A DNA stretch of 35,766 nt from Gammaproteobacteria bacterium (GTDB lineage: Bacteria; Pseudomonadota; Gammaproteobacteria; JABABF01; JAHRAO01). Every line of letters begins with the position of its first letter. The stretch's first letter is position 1. The position numbers were made by a program, and so were the translations under genes. Under the pieces are notes generated by a model. It saw only the letters and a list, made by a program, of their open reading frames with translations. It did no database searches and was not told where the DNA came from. The stretch is from positions 1-35,766 of the forward strand of contig JAHRAO010000001.1 in NCBI GenBank assembly GCA_020027215.1, read 5' to 3'. Shown in pieces: positions 8,812-16,079 of this stretch.

Positions 8812-9909
8812 ATGCCTAATAACCAATTCTATCCTTTGACAATTGCCGATATTTCCCCGGAAACCGATAAAGCAAAATGTGTTGGCTTTTCGCTACCCGC
8901 CGAATTGAAAGAAGCCTTTGCTTTTGCCCCAGGGCAATTTCTTACATTTCGTGCCAAAGTGCGCGGAAAAGAATTAACCCGTTCGTATTCTATTTGCTCC
9001 GATGCGACTGATCCGCTTTTGCGCGTGGCGGTTAAACGCGTGCGCGGCGGGAAATTTTCTCGACATGTGAATACTCAATGGCAGGTTGGTGATAGAATAG
9101 AAGTAATGCCACCGCAAGGCACATTTGTGGTGAATGTGCAGCCGAAGTTGGCACGCAATTATATGTGTATTGCTGTTGGGAGCGGTATTACCCCAATTTT
9201 ATCTATTATCAAATCAATCTTGTATGGCGAACCCCATAGCCAGATCACCTTAATTTATGGCAATCGTAACAGTCGTTCAGTGATGTTTAGAGAAACATTA
9301 TGTGCGCTCAAAAATCACTATATGTCGCGTTTTCAATGGATCAATATTATGAGTCAGGAAGATCAAGGGAGTACTCTTTTGAACGGCAGAATAGATAACC
9401 GTAAAGGCGCACTGTTTCACAAACAAAGAATGATTGACATTTACCGCACGGACGAAGTCTTCATTTGCGGCCCTGAGTCTATGATGTCAGAAGTATCGCA
9501 CGGATTTCGTCAGCTCGGGCTCAAAGAAGAACACATTCATTATGAATTGTTTGCCACCTCCCCTGAAGAAGCGCGCTTGCAATTAGAAAGAGCGCGTCAG
9601 CGCAGGGAGCAATACGGAGAAGATGACACGAGTCAAGTCACGATGAAAATAAACGGACGCGCGATCAAATTTGACTTGACATTAGCGGGGAGTAATATTT
9701 TAGACGCTGGATTAAACCACGGCATAGCGTTGCCTTATTCTTGTAAATCTGGCATTTGCTGTACGTGCAAAGCAAAATTGATTGACGGTGAAGTTTCTAT
9801 GGATAGTCATAGCAGTTTGTCTGATGATGAAATAAAAGGCAATATCATCCTGACCTGTCAATCCCATCCGACCTCTGATGCGGTCACCGTTGATTTTGAT
9901 TTAGGTTAG
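8812..9909 (+). CDS. paaE: Phenylacetyl-CoA epoxidase reductase subunit
   Basis: NADPH-dependent flavin/iron-sulfur reductase that delivers electrons to the PaaA di-iron site. It has 365 residues. The FAD domain (about 1-105) has the RSYSICS flavin motif. The NAD(P) domain (about 110-245) has GSGITPILSIIKS and a CGPESMM block. The C-terminal plant-type 2Fe-2S ferredoxin domain (about 270-365) has Cys ligands in YSCKSGICCTCKAK and a last Cys in LTCQSHP. It sits 179 bp after paaA1 and just before paaX, and is probably cotranscribed with the paaZIJA1 run or expressed from its own weak promoter in the gap. It is the only reductase in the window and so presumably serves both PaaA proteins. Confidence 0.93.
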   Translation: MPNNQFYPLTIADISPETDKAKCVGFSLPAELKEAFAFAPGQFLTFRAKVRGKELTRSYSICSDATDPLLRVAVKRVRGGKFSRHVNTQWQVGDRIEVMPPQGTFVVNVQPKLARNYMCIAVGSGITPILSIIKSILYGEPHSQITLIYGNRNSRSVMFRETLCALKNHYMSRFQWINIMSQEDQGSTLLNGRIDNRKGALFHKQRMIDIYRTDEVFICGPESMMSEVSHGFRQLGLKEEHIHYELFATSPEEARLQLERARQRREQYGEDDTSQVTMKINGRAIKFDLTLAGSNILDAGLNHGIALPYSCKSGICCTCKAKLIDGEVSMDSHSSLSDDEIKGNIILTCQSHPTSDAVTVDFDLG

Positions 9910-9948
9910 TGCAGTGTATCCTTCCACAAATAGCCCTGCACTGTTTTT
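9908..9948 (+). terminator. Stem-loop with T tract between paaE and paaX
   Basis: AGTGCAG at 9908-9914 pairs perfectly with CTGCACT at 9936-9942 across a 21-base loop. A G and five Ts (9944-9948) follow. The left arm overlaps the paaE stop codon. The 7-bp stem with a long loop makes this a moderate intrinsic terminator or attenuator. It ends three bases before the paaX start, so it could cut paaX expression from the upstream genes. Confidence 0.45.
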
Positions 9949-9951
9949 GCT

Positions 9952-10875
9952 TTGAGTAATATTCACACGACAGTTCGCTCAATACTGCGGGCACAAAATA
10001 ATCAAAGAATCGTTTGCCCGTCTATGATCGTCACTATAATGGGCGATGTCGTATCACAGCACGGTGGATGGGTGTGGTTAGGCGATTTGGTGCGCACGCT
10101 ACAGTACTTTCTTTTGCCTGGAGGTTCAACGCGCGTAGCGGCCTATCGTTTGGTCAAGCACGATTGGATGAATGTCCGTAAAGTTGGTCGGTGCAATTAC
10201 TATAGCTTTACCGATACGGCTATGAAGCATTATGAAAAAGCAGAAAAACGCATCTATGCCGCACAACGCATAGTGCAGAGTGATAACTGGACATTAGCTA
10301 TCTTGAATTTGCTACCTGATGCGAAAAAAAATATGCTGCAAAAAAATTTACTATGGGAAGGTTTTCACCCATTGGCATCGGGGATATATGCGCACCCGTC
10401 CTCTGATCGTGCTTCATTGGATGCGATTATTCGCGAACACCAAGTGGTCGATGATGTGGTCGTTTTATCGGTACGTGTCGAAGATGTCGATTCACTTATC
10501 GCCATCAAGAAATTGGTTGCTCAGCGATGGGGTTTGTATCATTTAGAAAAATCGTACACCAATTTTATCAATATTTATCACCCTGTATATCGTCGCGCAC
10601 AGAAAAAACTTTTTTCTCCCGCCGCCAGTTTTTATATCCGTTTGCTATTGATCCATTCTTATCGTTGTATTGTCTTACGCGACCCTGATTTTCCGGAAGA
10701 AATGTTACCCGCCAATTGGGTGGGTTATCGCGCACACGACCTTATTAAAAATCTTTACCAACTCCTTGCCACCCCATCTATTGCTTATATTACCGAAAAT
10801 TTTGATTATACCTCTCACTGTAAAGTGCGGGTCAATGAACATTTTTATCGCCGTTTTGGCGGGATGCATGCATGA
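9952..10875 (+). CDS. paaX: PaaX-family phenylacetate regulon repressor
   Basis: GntR-like winged-helix repressor that in E. coli binds paa promoters and is released by phenylacetyl-CoA. It has 307 residues. Recognisable PaaX blocks are the N-terminal winged-helix region GDVVSQHGGWVWLGDLVRTL, LLWEGFHPLASGIYAHP in the middle, and HSYRCIVLRDPDFPEEMLPANW near residue 240, with a final FYRRFGG. TTG at 9952 gives the same spacing to the GD-S-HGG block as in E. coli PaaX; the next ATG (10024) would delete the first helix. The start lacks a Shine-Dalgarno sequence and follows a possible terminator, suggesting low expression. Its likely effector is phenylacetyl-CoA or a ring-modified CoA ester (inference). 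Confidence 0.9.
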   Translation: MSNIHTTVRSILRAQNNQRIVCPSMIVTIMGDVVSQHGGWVWLGDLVRTLQYFLLPGGSTRVAAYRLVKHDWMNVRKVGRCNYYSFTDTAMKHYEKAEKRIYAAQRIVQSDNWTLAILNLLPDAKKNMLQKNLLWEGFHPLASGIYAHPSSDRASLDAIIREHQVVDDVVVLSVRVEDVDSLIAIKKLVAQRWGLYHLEKSYTNFINIYHPVYRRAQKKLFSPAASFYIRLLLIHSYRCIVLRDPDFPEEMLPANWVGYRAHDLIKNLYQLLATPSIAYITENFDYTSHCKVRVNEHFYRRFGGMHA

Positions 10876-10907
10876 CAGATGAGCACATGCAATGAAGGAA
10901 AAATGCC

Positions 10908-10935
10908 TTATAGCGCCTTGTTCGCAAGGGTATAA
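10908..10935 (+). terminator. UUCG-capped hairpin after paaX
   Basis: CCTTG and CAAGG (10916-10920 and 10925-10929) close a TTCG tetraloop. An outer TTATA/TATAA pairing flanks a small internal loop. It lies 33 bases after the paaX stop. There is no T tract, so it may be a weak or factor-assisted terminator or a 3'-end stabilising hairpin. Confidence 0.35.
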
Positions 10936-11097
10936 ACCCATTATTTGGTACAGGCGTATGATGACGATAGTGTGTGTGCCCATCATCATTCCGACTTGTA
11001 TAAAATGATGCGAAATATAAACACGAGTGCAATGGTCTTCACTCTTAATATATAATGAAGAATGACACTATTGTATTGTGAATAAATGATGAATAAT

Positions 11098-11106
11098 GGA
11101 GGTGAT
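11098..11106 (+). promoter_or_regulatory. Very strong Shine-Dalgarno that sets the amidase start
   Basis: GGAGGTGAT is a full-length match to the 16S anti-Shine-Dalgarno sequence, the strongest I noticed in the window. It lies inside the ORF that begins at ATG 11086. Seven bases after GGAGG comes in-frame TTG at 11110, which is therefore the likely start. An out-of-frame GTG at 11112 would give only a 24-codon peptide. Confidence 0.6.
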
Positions 11107-11109
11107 TAT

Positions 11110-12528
11110 TTGTGCAAGTTAATGATTCCGGTTACCGGCGTTGCTGTCCTCAGCGTTATACTTTTTTCCCACTGCACAACGAATAAAAAAGAAATCACTA
11201 TGCAAAATACAGTCCAAACCCACATAGCACTCATTAAGAAAACAGACAAGAAATTTAACTCATTTATCACCCTTGATGAGAAGGGAGCCATTGCTGCTGC
11301 CGTAGCGCAAGATGAAGATTCGTCTGCATCGGCACTACCGCTCGCTGGATTCACTTTGGCGATTAAAGATAATATTGAAGTGGCACATTTGCCGACAACG
11401 GGTGCAACAAAAGGGTTAGCACACTTTATCCCCAAACAGGATGCACCGATAGTCGAGCGCTTGCGCACAGCTGGGGCGATCATTTTAGGTAAAACGAATT
11501 TGCACGAGTTGGCATTTGGAATCACCAGCAATAATTATGCCTACGGTGCTGTGGGAAATGCGCATCGTCCCGATTATTTTGCGGGCGGGAGCAGTGGTGG
11601 CACGGCGGTCGCAATTGCTTTAGGGTTTGTGCGCGCTGGAGTGGGTACCGACACTGGCGGATCCAGCCGTATCCCTGCTGCCTTAAATGGGGTCGTCGGT
11701 TTTCGCCCGACTATAGGACGATACCCACAAGAGGGGCTCATTCCATTGTCACATACTCGCGATACAGCAGGTCCGATGGGGCACAATGTTGCCGATGTCG
11801 CATTATTGGATGCGGTGATGAGTGGTGATATGACCGATTTGTCTAGGCTACAAGCGCGTGATGTGCGTTTGGGGGTGCCGCACAAGTATTTTTATAGTGA
11901 TTTATCGCCGGCAGTTCAAAAGGTAATGGACGATGTGTTGCGCCGCCTTACGGATGCCGGCATTACTCTAGTGGAAGGTGATTTTGAGGATGACATTGGC
12001 AGCTTAAATGAGCAGATGAGCTTTCCCATTGTGCTGTATGAAACCAAGCATCTGTTAACGCAATACTTAGCCGATCGCGATATAGGCTTAAACTTAGAGC
12101 AATTGCATGCCCAAATAGAGAGTCCAGACGTCAAAGGGGTCATCGGCAGTTTGCTAGAAGGAGGCATTCCTAAAGAGGTCTATACGCATGCCATCAATGT
12201 GCTCCGCCCTCAATTACAAAAAGCATATAAAGATTATTTCAAGCGTTTGCGCGTAGATGCCTTTATTGTTCCGACAACTCCTCTGCCCGCACAACCGATT
12301 AAAGGGAGTGATGAAACAGTAGAATTGAATGGCAAGAGGGTGCCCACTTTTTTGACTTTTATCCGCAATATGGATCCATCTAGTAACGCTGGTGTCCCCG
12401 GCTTAACTGTGCCGGCAGGAAAAAGTAGTGATGGGCTTCCTATTGGAGTGGAACTTCAAGGCCCAGACCAGAGCGATCGCCATTTGTTAGCCATAGGTGC
12501 GTTAGTAGAATCCATTTTAGAGCGCTAA
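11110..12528 (+). CDS. Amidase-signature hydrolase with N-terminal signal-like segment
   Basis: Amidase-signature enzyme, 472 residues from TTG 11110. The Ser-Ser-Lys triad is visible: Lys86 in LAIKDNIE, cis-Ser161 in GGSSGG and nucleophile Ser185 in GTDTGGSSRIP. The end PIGVELQGPDQSDRHLLAIG is typical of the indoleacetamide/mandelamide hydrolase type. Beside paa genes it may release phenylacetate or another aryl acid from an aryl amide, but the substrate is inferred from context only. The N-terminus has Lys, then a hydrophobic run (about 5-20) ending FSHC at 19-22. That is an imperfect lipobox, so the protein may be exported or membrane-tethered, unusual for this family. A cytoplasmic start at ATG 11200 is possible but lacks the strong ribosome site. 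Not GatA: no gatB or gatC is nearby. Confidence 0.85.
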   Translation: MCKLMIPVTGVAVLSVILFSHCTTNKKEITMQNTVQTHIALIKKTDKKFNSFITLDEKGAIAAAVAQDEDSSASALPLAGFTLAIKDNIEVAHLPTTGATKGLAHFIPKQDAPIVERLRTAGAIILGKTNLHELAFGITSNNYAYGAVGNAHRPDYFAGGSSGGTAVAIALGFVRAGVGTDTGGSSRIPAALNGVVGFRPTIGRYPQEGLIPLSHTRDTAGPMGHNVADVALLDAVMSGDMTDLSRLQARDVRLGVPHKYFYSDLSPAVQKVMDDVLRRLTDAGITLVEGDFEDDIGSLNEQMSFPIVLYETKHLLTQYLADRDIGLNLEQLHAQIESPDVKGVIGSLLEGGIPKEVYTHAINVLRPQLQKAYKDYFKRLRVDAFIVPTTPLPAQPIKGSDETVELNGKRVPTFLTFIRNMDPSSNAGVPGLTVPAGKSSDGLPIGVELQGPDQSDRHLLAIGALVESILER

Positions 12529-12575
12529 CCCGTTTTTAAGACAATGACTCCCGTAAGCCAGTGACGTCAATCGTT

Positions 12576-13358
12576 TTATTGGCCAGTAAATTGAGGAGCA
12601 CGTTTTTGGGTAAATGCTTGCACCCCTTCATTAAAATCGCTGCTTGCCATGCAGAGACTTTGTAAGCGCGCTTCATTGACCATCGTATCGGCGATGGTCA
12701 TTTCCATTGCCGCGTTGACCGCAGACTTAGTGTGACGAAGCGAGAGAGGTGCTTTTTCTGCTAATTGCCGTGCCCAAGCGACAGTTTCCGTTATCAATGC
12801 GTCTGGGGATACCACCCGATTGCACAATCCCCAAGCGAGACACTGATCAGCGGTTATTTTTTCGCCACTCACCATGACTTCGTACGCTTTTTTGCGCCCG
12901 AGCGTTCGCGTCAGGTGCCAGGTCGTGCCGCCATCGGGAACAAGGCTTATGGCGGCAAACGCTTGATACATATAAGCATCGGTGCTCATAACCGTTAAAT
13001 CACAGTTCATAGCAAATGCACTTCCGATACCGGCGGCGGCACCCTGCACCATACTAATCCATGGTTTTGGGGCGGCAGTGATTGCTGCCAAAATAGGGCG
13101 GTATTCATGCAAGAGCACTTTTTGCACATCGTAATCTGCTGGACGCGGCTCGGCAATGTCTGCCCCTGCGCAAAAAGATTTGCCTTCGCCAGCAAGAATT
13201 ACAATACGCACGCCATCGTTTTCATTGACCGCTTGTGCCGCTGCTAATAATTCGCTGCGCATTTGACCGTTCATCGCATTCAGTATTTTCGGGCGATTGA
13301 GTGTAATCAATGCGATGTTATCATTGATATTGGTTTTCACCGTCGCTTCATTATTCAT
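12576..13358 (-). CDS. paaG: Enoyl-CoA hydratase/isomerase family protein, probable PaaG isomerase
   Basis: Crotonase-fold protein of 260 residues. PaaG converts the ring epoxide of phenylacetyl-CoA to oxepin-CoA. GKSFCAGADIAE (about 58-69) and the GAAAGIGSAFAMNCDL loop (about 105-120) form the oxyanion hole. Neither Glu of the classical hydratase active site is present. Instead the segment AISLVPDGGTTW has Asp where PaaG uses an Asp, and the C-terminus KRAPQFTG matches PaaG. This argues for an isomerase rather than the hydratase PaaF. It is on the minus strand, convergent with the amidase (47-bp gap) and divergent from the paaB' block. A generic crotonase-family role is the main alternative. 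Confidence 0.72.
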   Translation of the reverse strand: MNNEATVKTNINDNIALITLNRPKILNAMNGQMRSELLAAAQAVNENDGVRIVILAGEGKSFCAGADIAEPRPADYDVQKVLLHEYRPILAAITAAPKPWISMVQGAAAGIGSAFAMNCDLTVMSTDAYMYQAFAAISLVPDGGTTWHLTRTLGRKKAYEVMVSGEKITADQCLAWGLCNRVVSPDALITETVAWARQLAEKAPLSLRHTKSAVNAAMEMTIADTMVNEARLQSLCMASSDFNEGVQAFTQKRAPQFTGQ

Positions 13359-13501
13359 CTTGGCTACTCTGTTCTATGGATACCCTTGTTTATCTTCCTT
13401 TTCACGAATTAGTTTACCATAGGACGCTGGGCTCTCTTTATCCGATATCCATCATATGGGTGTGTGGCAAATGCGTGTAGATGATTGTATTTCAAGGGAG
13501 G

Positions 13502-13520
13502 TTATACTTTTATGTATAAT
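13502..13520. promoter_or_regulatory. Symmetric divergent -10 region between paaG and paaB'
   Basis: TTATAC (13502-13507) and GTATAA (13514-13519) form a perfect 6-bp inverted repeat around six bases. This gives TATAAT on the plus strand (13515-13520) and TATAAC on the minus strand. TTCAAG 18 bp upstream is a weak plus-strand -35. The half-sites are the same as in the hpaE/FAH palindrome at 1509-1523, though the spacing differs. The placement suggests a shared promoter/operator for paaG and the second paa block. Confidence 0.4.
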
Positions 13521-13605
13521 GTGTGTAGATGAGAGATGGTATCGTCATGCTTGTTCAATATCAAATGATAGAGTGAGTAGGAAGAATACCGGTGACAAAT
13601 AGCGT

Positions 13606-13830
13606 ATGGCTCCACAAACGCAAAAAATTATTCAAATGATGACTGAAGAGACTATGCAATTGTTTGAAGTATTCATTCGACAGCGCAGTGATATTGTTCA
13701 CCAACATGTCGGAAGCTTACGCGCAGAAGATGAAAAACAGGCATTGAATTATGCGCGAGATTGTTATGTACGCAGAGGTGAAGGGGTCAGTATATGGGTT
13801 ATTTGCTCCGATGATATTTTCGGTCGTTGA
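13606..13830 (+). CDS. Truncated PaaB-like protein (paaB')
   Basis: 74 residues that match PaaB from MQLFEVFIRQ to the VSIWVICSDDI segment and then stop. Family members are about 95 residues. The lost C-terminal third is where the conserved YRHP-FY-PD motif lies, and I find no remnant of it in any frame of 13831-14023. The retained part is conventional: HQHVGSLRAEDEKQAL and the RRGEGVSIWV stretch resemble E. coli PaaB closely. This makes it more canonical there than the full-length PaaB at 15007. It may be a decaying duplicate or a working short form. ATG at 13654, with GAAGAG upstream, is an alternative start. It lies 193 bp before paaA2. Confidence 0.7.
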   Translation: MAPQTQKIIQMMTEETMQLFEVFIRQRSDIVHQHVGSLRAEDEKQALNYARDCYVRRGEGVSIWVICSDDIFGR

Positions 13831-14023
13831 GCTGATGGCAAGAATTGTTCCGAACTCGCATCATGCCCCCTTATGTCAATACAGTGAGGTGCGCATTTAT
13901 TGGCAGTAGTCATCGACGCCCTATACTTTAGTGTTATAATGCACGGGTGGAGAGTATTGAAGGCTTTTTGTGGCAATATAGATAGTGTAGCTGTCAACAT
14001 CAGTCGAGAAAAAAGAACAAAAT

Positions 14024-15004
14024 ATGCTTCCCCAAACTCCTAAAAAAACCGCTGATACAGAAAAACAAAAACGGGCGTTATTCCAACGCAAAATAGACGC
14101 TGGACAAAAAATTGAACCCAATGAGTGGATGCCTAGCGAATATCGTGAAATGTTAGCGTATCAATTAACCCAAAAAATTTATACGGAAACCATCGGGATG
14201 CAACCCGAATCGTGTTGGGTAGCACGTACCCCGACTTTGCAGCGTAAAGTAATTTTACTGGCAAAAATACAGGATGAAGGAGGGCATGGTTTATATTTAC
14301 ATGGAGTGGCTGAAACCGCCAACATACCGCGTGAGAAAATAACTGCGGATTTGCATAGCGGCAAAAATCCATATTCGTGTCTTCTAGATTACTTTATCCA
14401 AACATGGGGGGATATTGGGGCAATCGGCTGGTTGATAGACGGTGCGGCAATATGCATTCAAGTCTCTTTACAGCGTACATCGTATGGACCCTATGCGCGT
14501 AGTATGATTCGTATTTGCAAGGAGGAAAACTTTCATCAACGCCAAGGCTACCAAATTATGATCGCCTTAGCGCGTGGAAGTGCCGAACAAAGAAAAATGG
14601 CGCAAGACTCTTTGAACAGATGGTATTGGCCGGCATTAATGATTTTCGGTCTACCGGATGATCAAGCATCCCACTTAAAAGACTCAATGAAATATAAACT
14701 TCAACTCTATTCCAATGATACTTTGCGGCAAAAATTTATTGATCAAACGGTGCCACAAATTGAATATTTAGGGCTTGAACATCCTGACAAAAATATTAAA
14801 TGGAATGAAGAGCGCCAACATTATGATTCGGGTGACATTGATTGGAACAAATTGAGTAGTATCGTTAAGGCACACTCTAGCTGTCATGCACGCCCGCGAT
14901 TGCAACATCATCGCAAAGTACACGCAGAGGGTTCTTGGGTGCGTGAGGCGCAACATGCTTATCGACAAAAACAAATACAACGCAAACTCAACGCTGCGGC
15001 TTAA
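14024..15004 (+). CDS. paaA: PaaA paralogue, diverged epoxidase catalytic subunit (PaaA2)
   Basis: Second full-length di-iron PaaA, 326 residues, heading a compact paaA2-paaB-paaC-paaD operon. The predicted iron ligands are kept: Glu55 (TET), Glu85 and His88 (DEGGH), Asp139 (WLIDGAA), Glu168 and His171 (KEENFH), with Lys81 as the active-site Lys. By eye about 80 of 115 residues match PaaA1 over residues 60-175. The changes cluster near ligands (HSE to TET, EAGH to EGGH) and in the segment at about 100-127 following helix 2. This pattern suggests altered substrate access rather than loss of function. It could be the main subunit, a variant for a related CoA ester such as hydroxyphenylacetyl-CoA, or a redundant copy. 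The motifs alone do not decide. Confidence 0.93.
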   Translation: MLPQTPKKTADTEKQKRALFQRKIDAGQKIEPNEWMPSEYREMLAYQLTQKIYTETIGMQPESCWVARTPTLQRKVILLAKIQDEGGHGLYLHGVAETANIPREKITADLHSGKNPYSCLLDYFIQTWGDIGAIGWLIDGAAICIQVSLQRTSYGPYARSMIRICKEENFHQRQGYQIMIALARGSAEQRKMAQDSLNRWYWPALMIFGLPDDQASHLKDSMKYKLQLYSNDTLRQKFIDQTVPQIEYLGLEHPDKNIKWNEERQHYDSGDIDWNKLSSIVKAHSSCHARPRLQHHRKVHAEGSWVREAQHAYRQKQIQRKLNAAA

Positions 15005-15006
15005 AG

Positions 15007-15300
15007 GTGTATCAAGTGGCTCAAAGTAATGTGCAATTATTTGAAGTATTTATTCGTCTGAAAAATGGGCTGAATCATCAGCATGTGGGTAGCTTACATG
15101 CCGAAAATCAGCAACAAGCAATGGATTATGCACGGGATTGCTATTCACAATCGGATGAATTGGGGAATATTTGGGTGGTGCAATCGGAAAATATTGTGTC
15201 ATCACAGAAAGAAGACCGCGATAGTTTTTTTTCTGTCTCTGATAAACCGTACCGCCATGCGTCACACTATACCTTACCCGATGAAATAAAAAATATGTGA
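15007..15300 (+). CDS. paaB: Phenylacetyl-CoA epoxidase subunit PaaB
   Basis: Small non-catalytic subunit needed for the PaaABC(D)E complex; it bridges PaaAC units. It has 97 residues, the usual length, with QLFEVFIR, HQHVGSLHAEN, YARDCY and the C-terminal YRHASHYTLPDEI block intact. The usual RR-EG-SIWV segment is replaced by SQSDELGNIWV, a departure not seen in the truncated copy at 13606. It starts 2 bp after paaA2 at GTG 15007. GTG 15016 is also possible, because AAAGGTG at 15004-15009 would be a good ribosome site for it. The stop overlaps the paaC start (TGATG), indicating translational coupling. Confidence 0.93.
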   Translation: MYQVAQSNVQLFEVFIRLKNGLNHQHVGSLHAENQQQAMDYARDCYSQSDELGNIWVVQSENIVSSQKEDRDSFFSVSDKPYRHASHYTLPDEIKNM

Positions 15301-16079
15301 TGGCGCCTCAAGTAGCAAAAAAAGATTTATCCACGCATACTCTGCGTTATGCCGTTCGTTTAGGTGACGACGCATTGATATTAGGGCAGCGTTTATCAGA
15401 ATGGGTCAGTTGTGCACCGTTTTTAGAGGAAGATATCGCTTTAGCAAATGTGGCTTTGGATTATATCGGGCGTGCACGCATGTATTACCAATATGCGGCA
15501 AGTTTGTCACCTCATCACAAAAGCGAGGATGACTTTGCTTTTTTGCGCGGCGAGCGTGATTTTGAAAATTATTTGATCAATGAATTACCGCGTGGTGATT
15601 TTGCCGATACGATCGTACGCCAATTGATAGTGGATATTTATAATTTTCATTACCTCAGTGCTTTGCGTCACTCAAAAGATCAAGCGCTTGCCGCTATTGC
15701 CGATAAATCACACAAAGAGACCCGCTATCATCTGCGCCGTAGTCGCTTGTGGACCGTGCGCTTGGGAGACGGCACCGAGGAAAGCCACCAGCGGATGCAA
15801 CGGGCTATAGATGAAATATGGGGGTATACCCATGAGCTATTTACTCAAGATTCTCTAGAGCAACTCCTTGTAGAAAAAAATATAGCCGTGGATACCGCGT
15901 CTTTGCGCACACAATGGTTTACCGATATAAGTGCGACTTTTCAAGAAGCAACATTAACCCTTCCCGATACCGAGTGGGCAATCCACGGCGGACGCAAGGG
16001 CTACCATACCGAGTATTTAGGGCGGTTGCTCAGTGAGATGCAATTTCTGCACCGCAGTTACCCAGGTTGTCAATGGTGA
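15300..16079 (+). CDS. paaC: Phenylacetyl-CoA epoxidase structural subunit PaaC
   Basis: Ferritin-like partner of PaaA without its own catalytic iron; it forms the stable PaaAC heterodimer. It has 259 residues from ATG 15300, or 260 from GTG 15297. Family blocks are LGDDALILGQRLSEW near the N-terminus, EDIALANVALDYIGRARMYY around 45-65, and FADTIVRQLIVDIYNF, KETRYHLRRSRLWTVRLGDG and HTEYLGRLLSEMQFLHR at the end. The final GCQW corresponds to GQQW of E. coli PaaC. This is the only paaC in the window, so it must serve PaaA2 and possibly PaaA1 as well. The start overlaps the paaB stop, and the end overlaps the paaD start by 7 bp. Confidence 0.94.
   Translation: MAPQVAKKDLSTHTLRYAVRLGDDALILGQRLSEWVSCAPFLEEDIALANVALDYIGRARMYYQYAASLSPHHKSEDDFAFLRGERDFENYLINELPRGDFADTIVRQLIVDIYNFHYLSALRHSKDQALAAIADKSHKETRYHLRRSRLWTVRLGDGTEESHQRMQRAIDEIWGYTHELFTQDSLEQLLVEKNIAVDTASLRTQWFTDISATFQEATLTLPDTEWAIHGGRKGYHTEYLGRLLSEMQFLHRSYPGCQW

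Noticed and set aside
11106-11531. 141-codon minus-strand frame over the amidase N-terminus
   Set aside because: Shadow of the amidase codons; no motif and no ribosome site.
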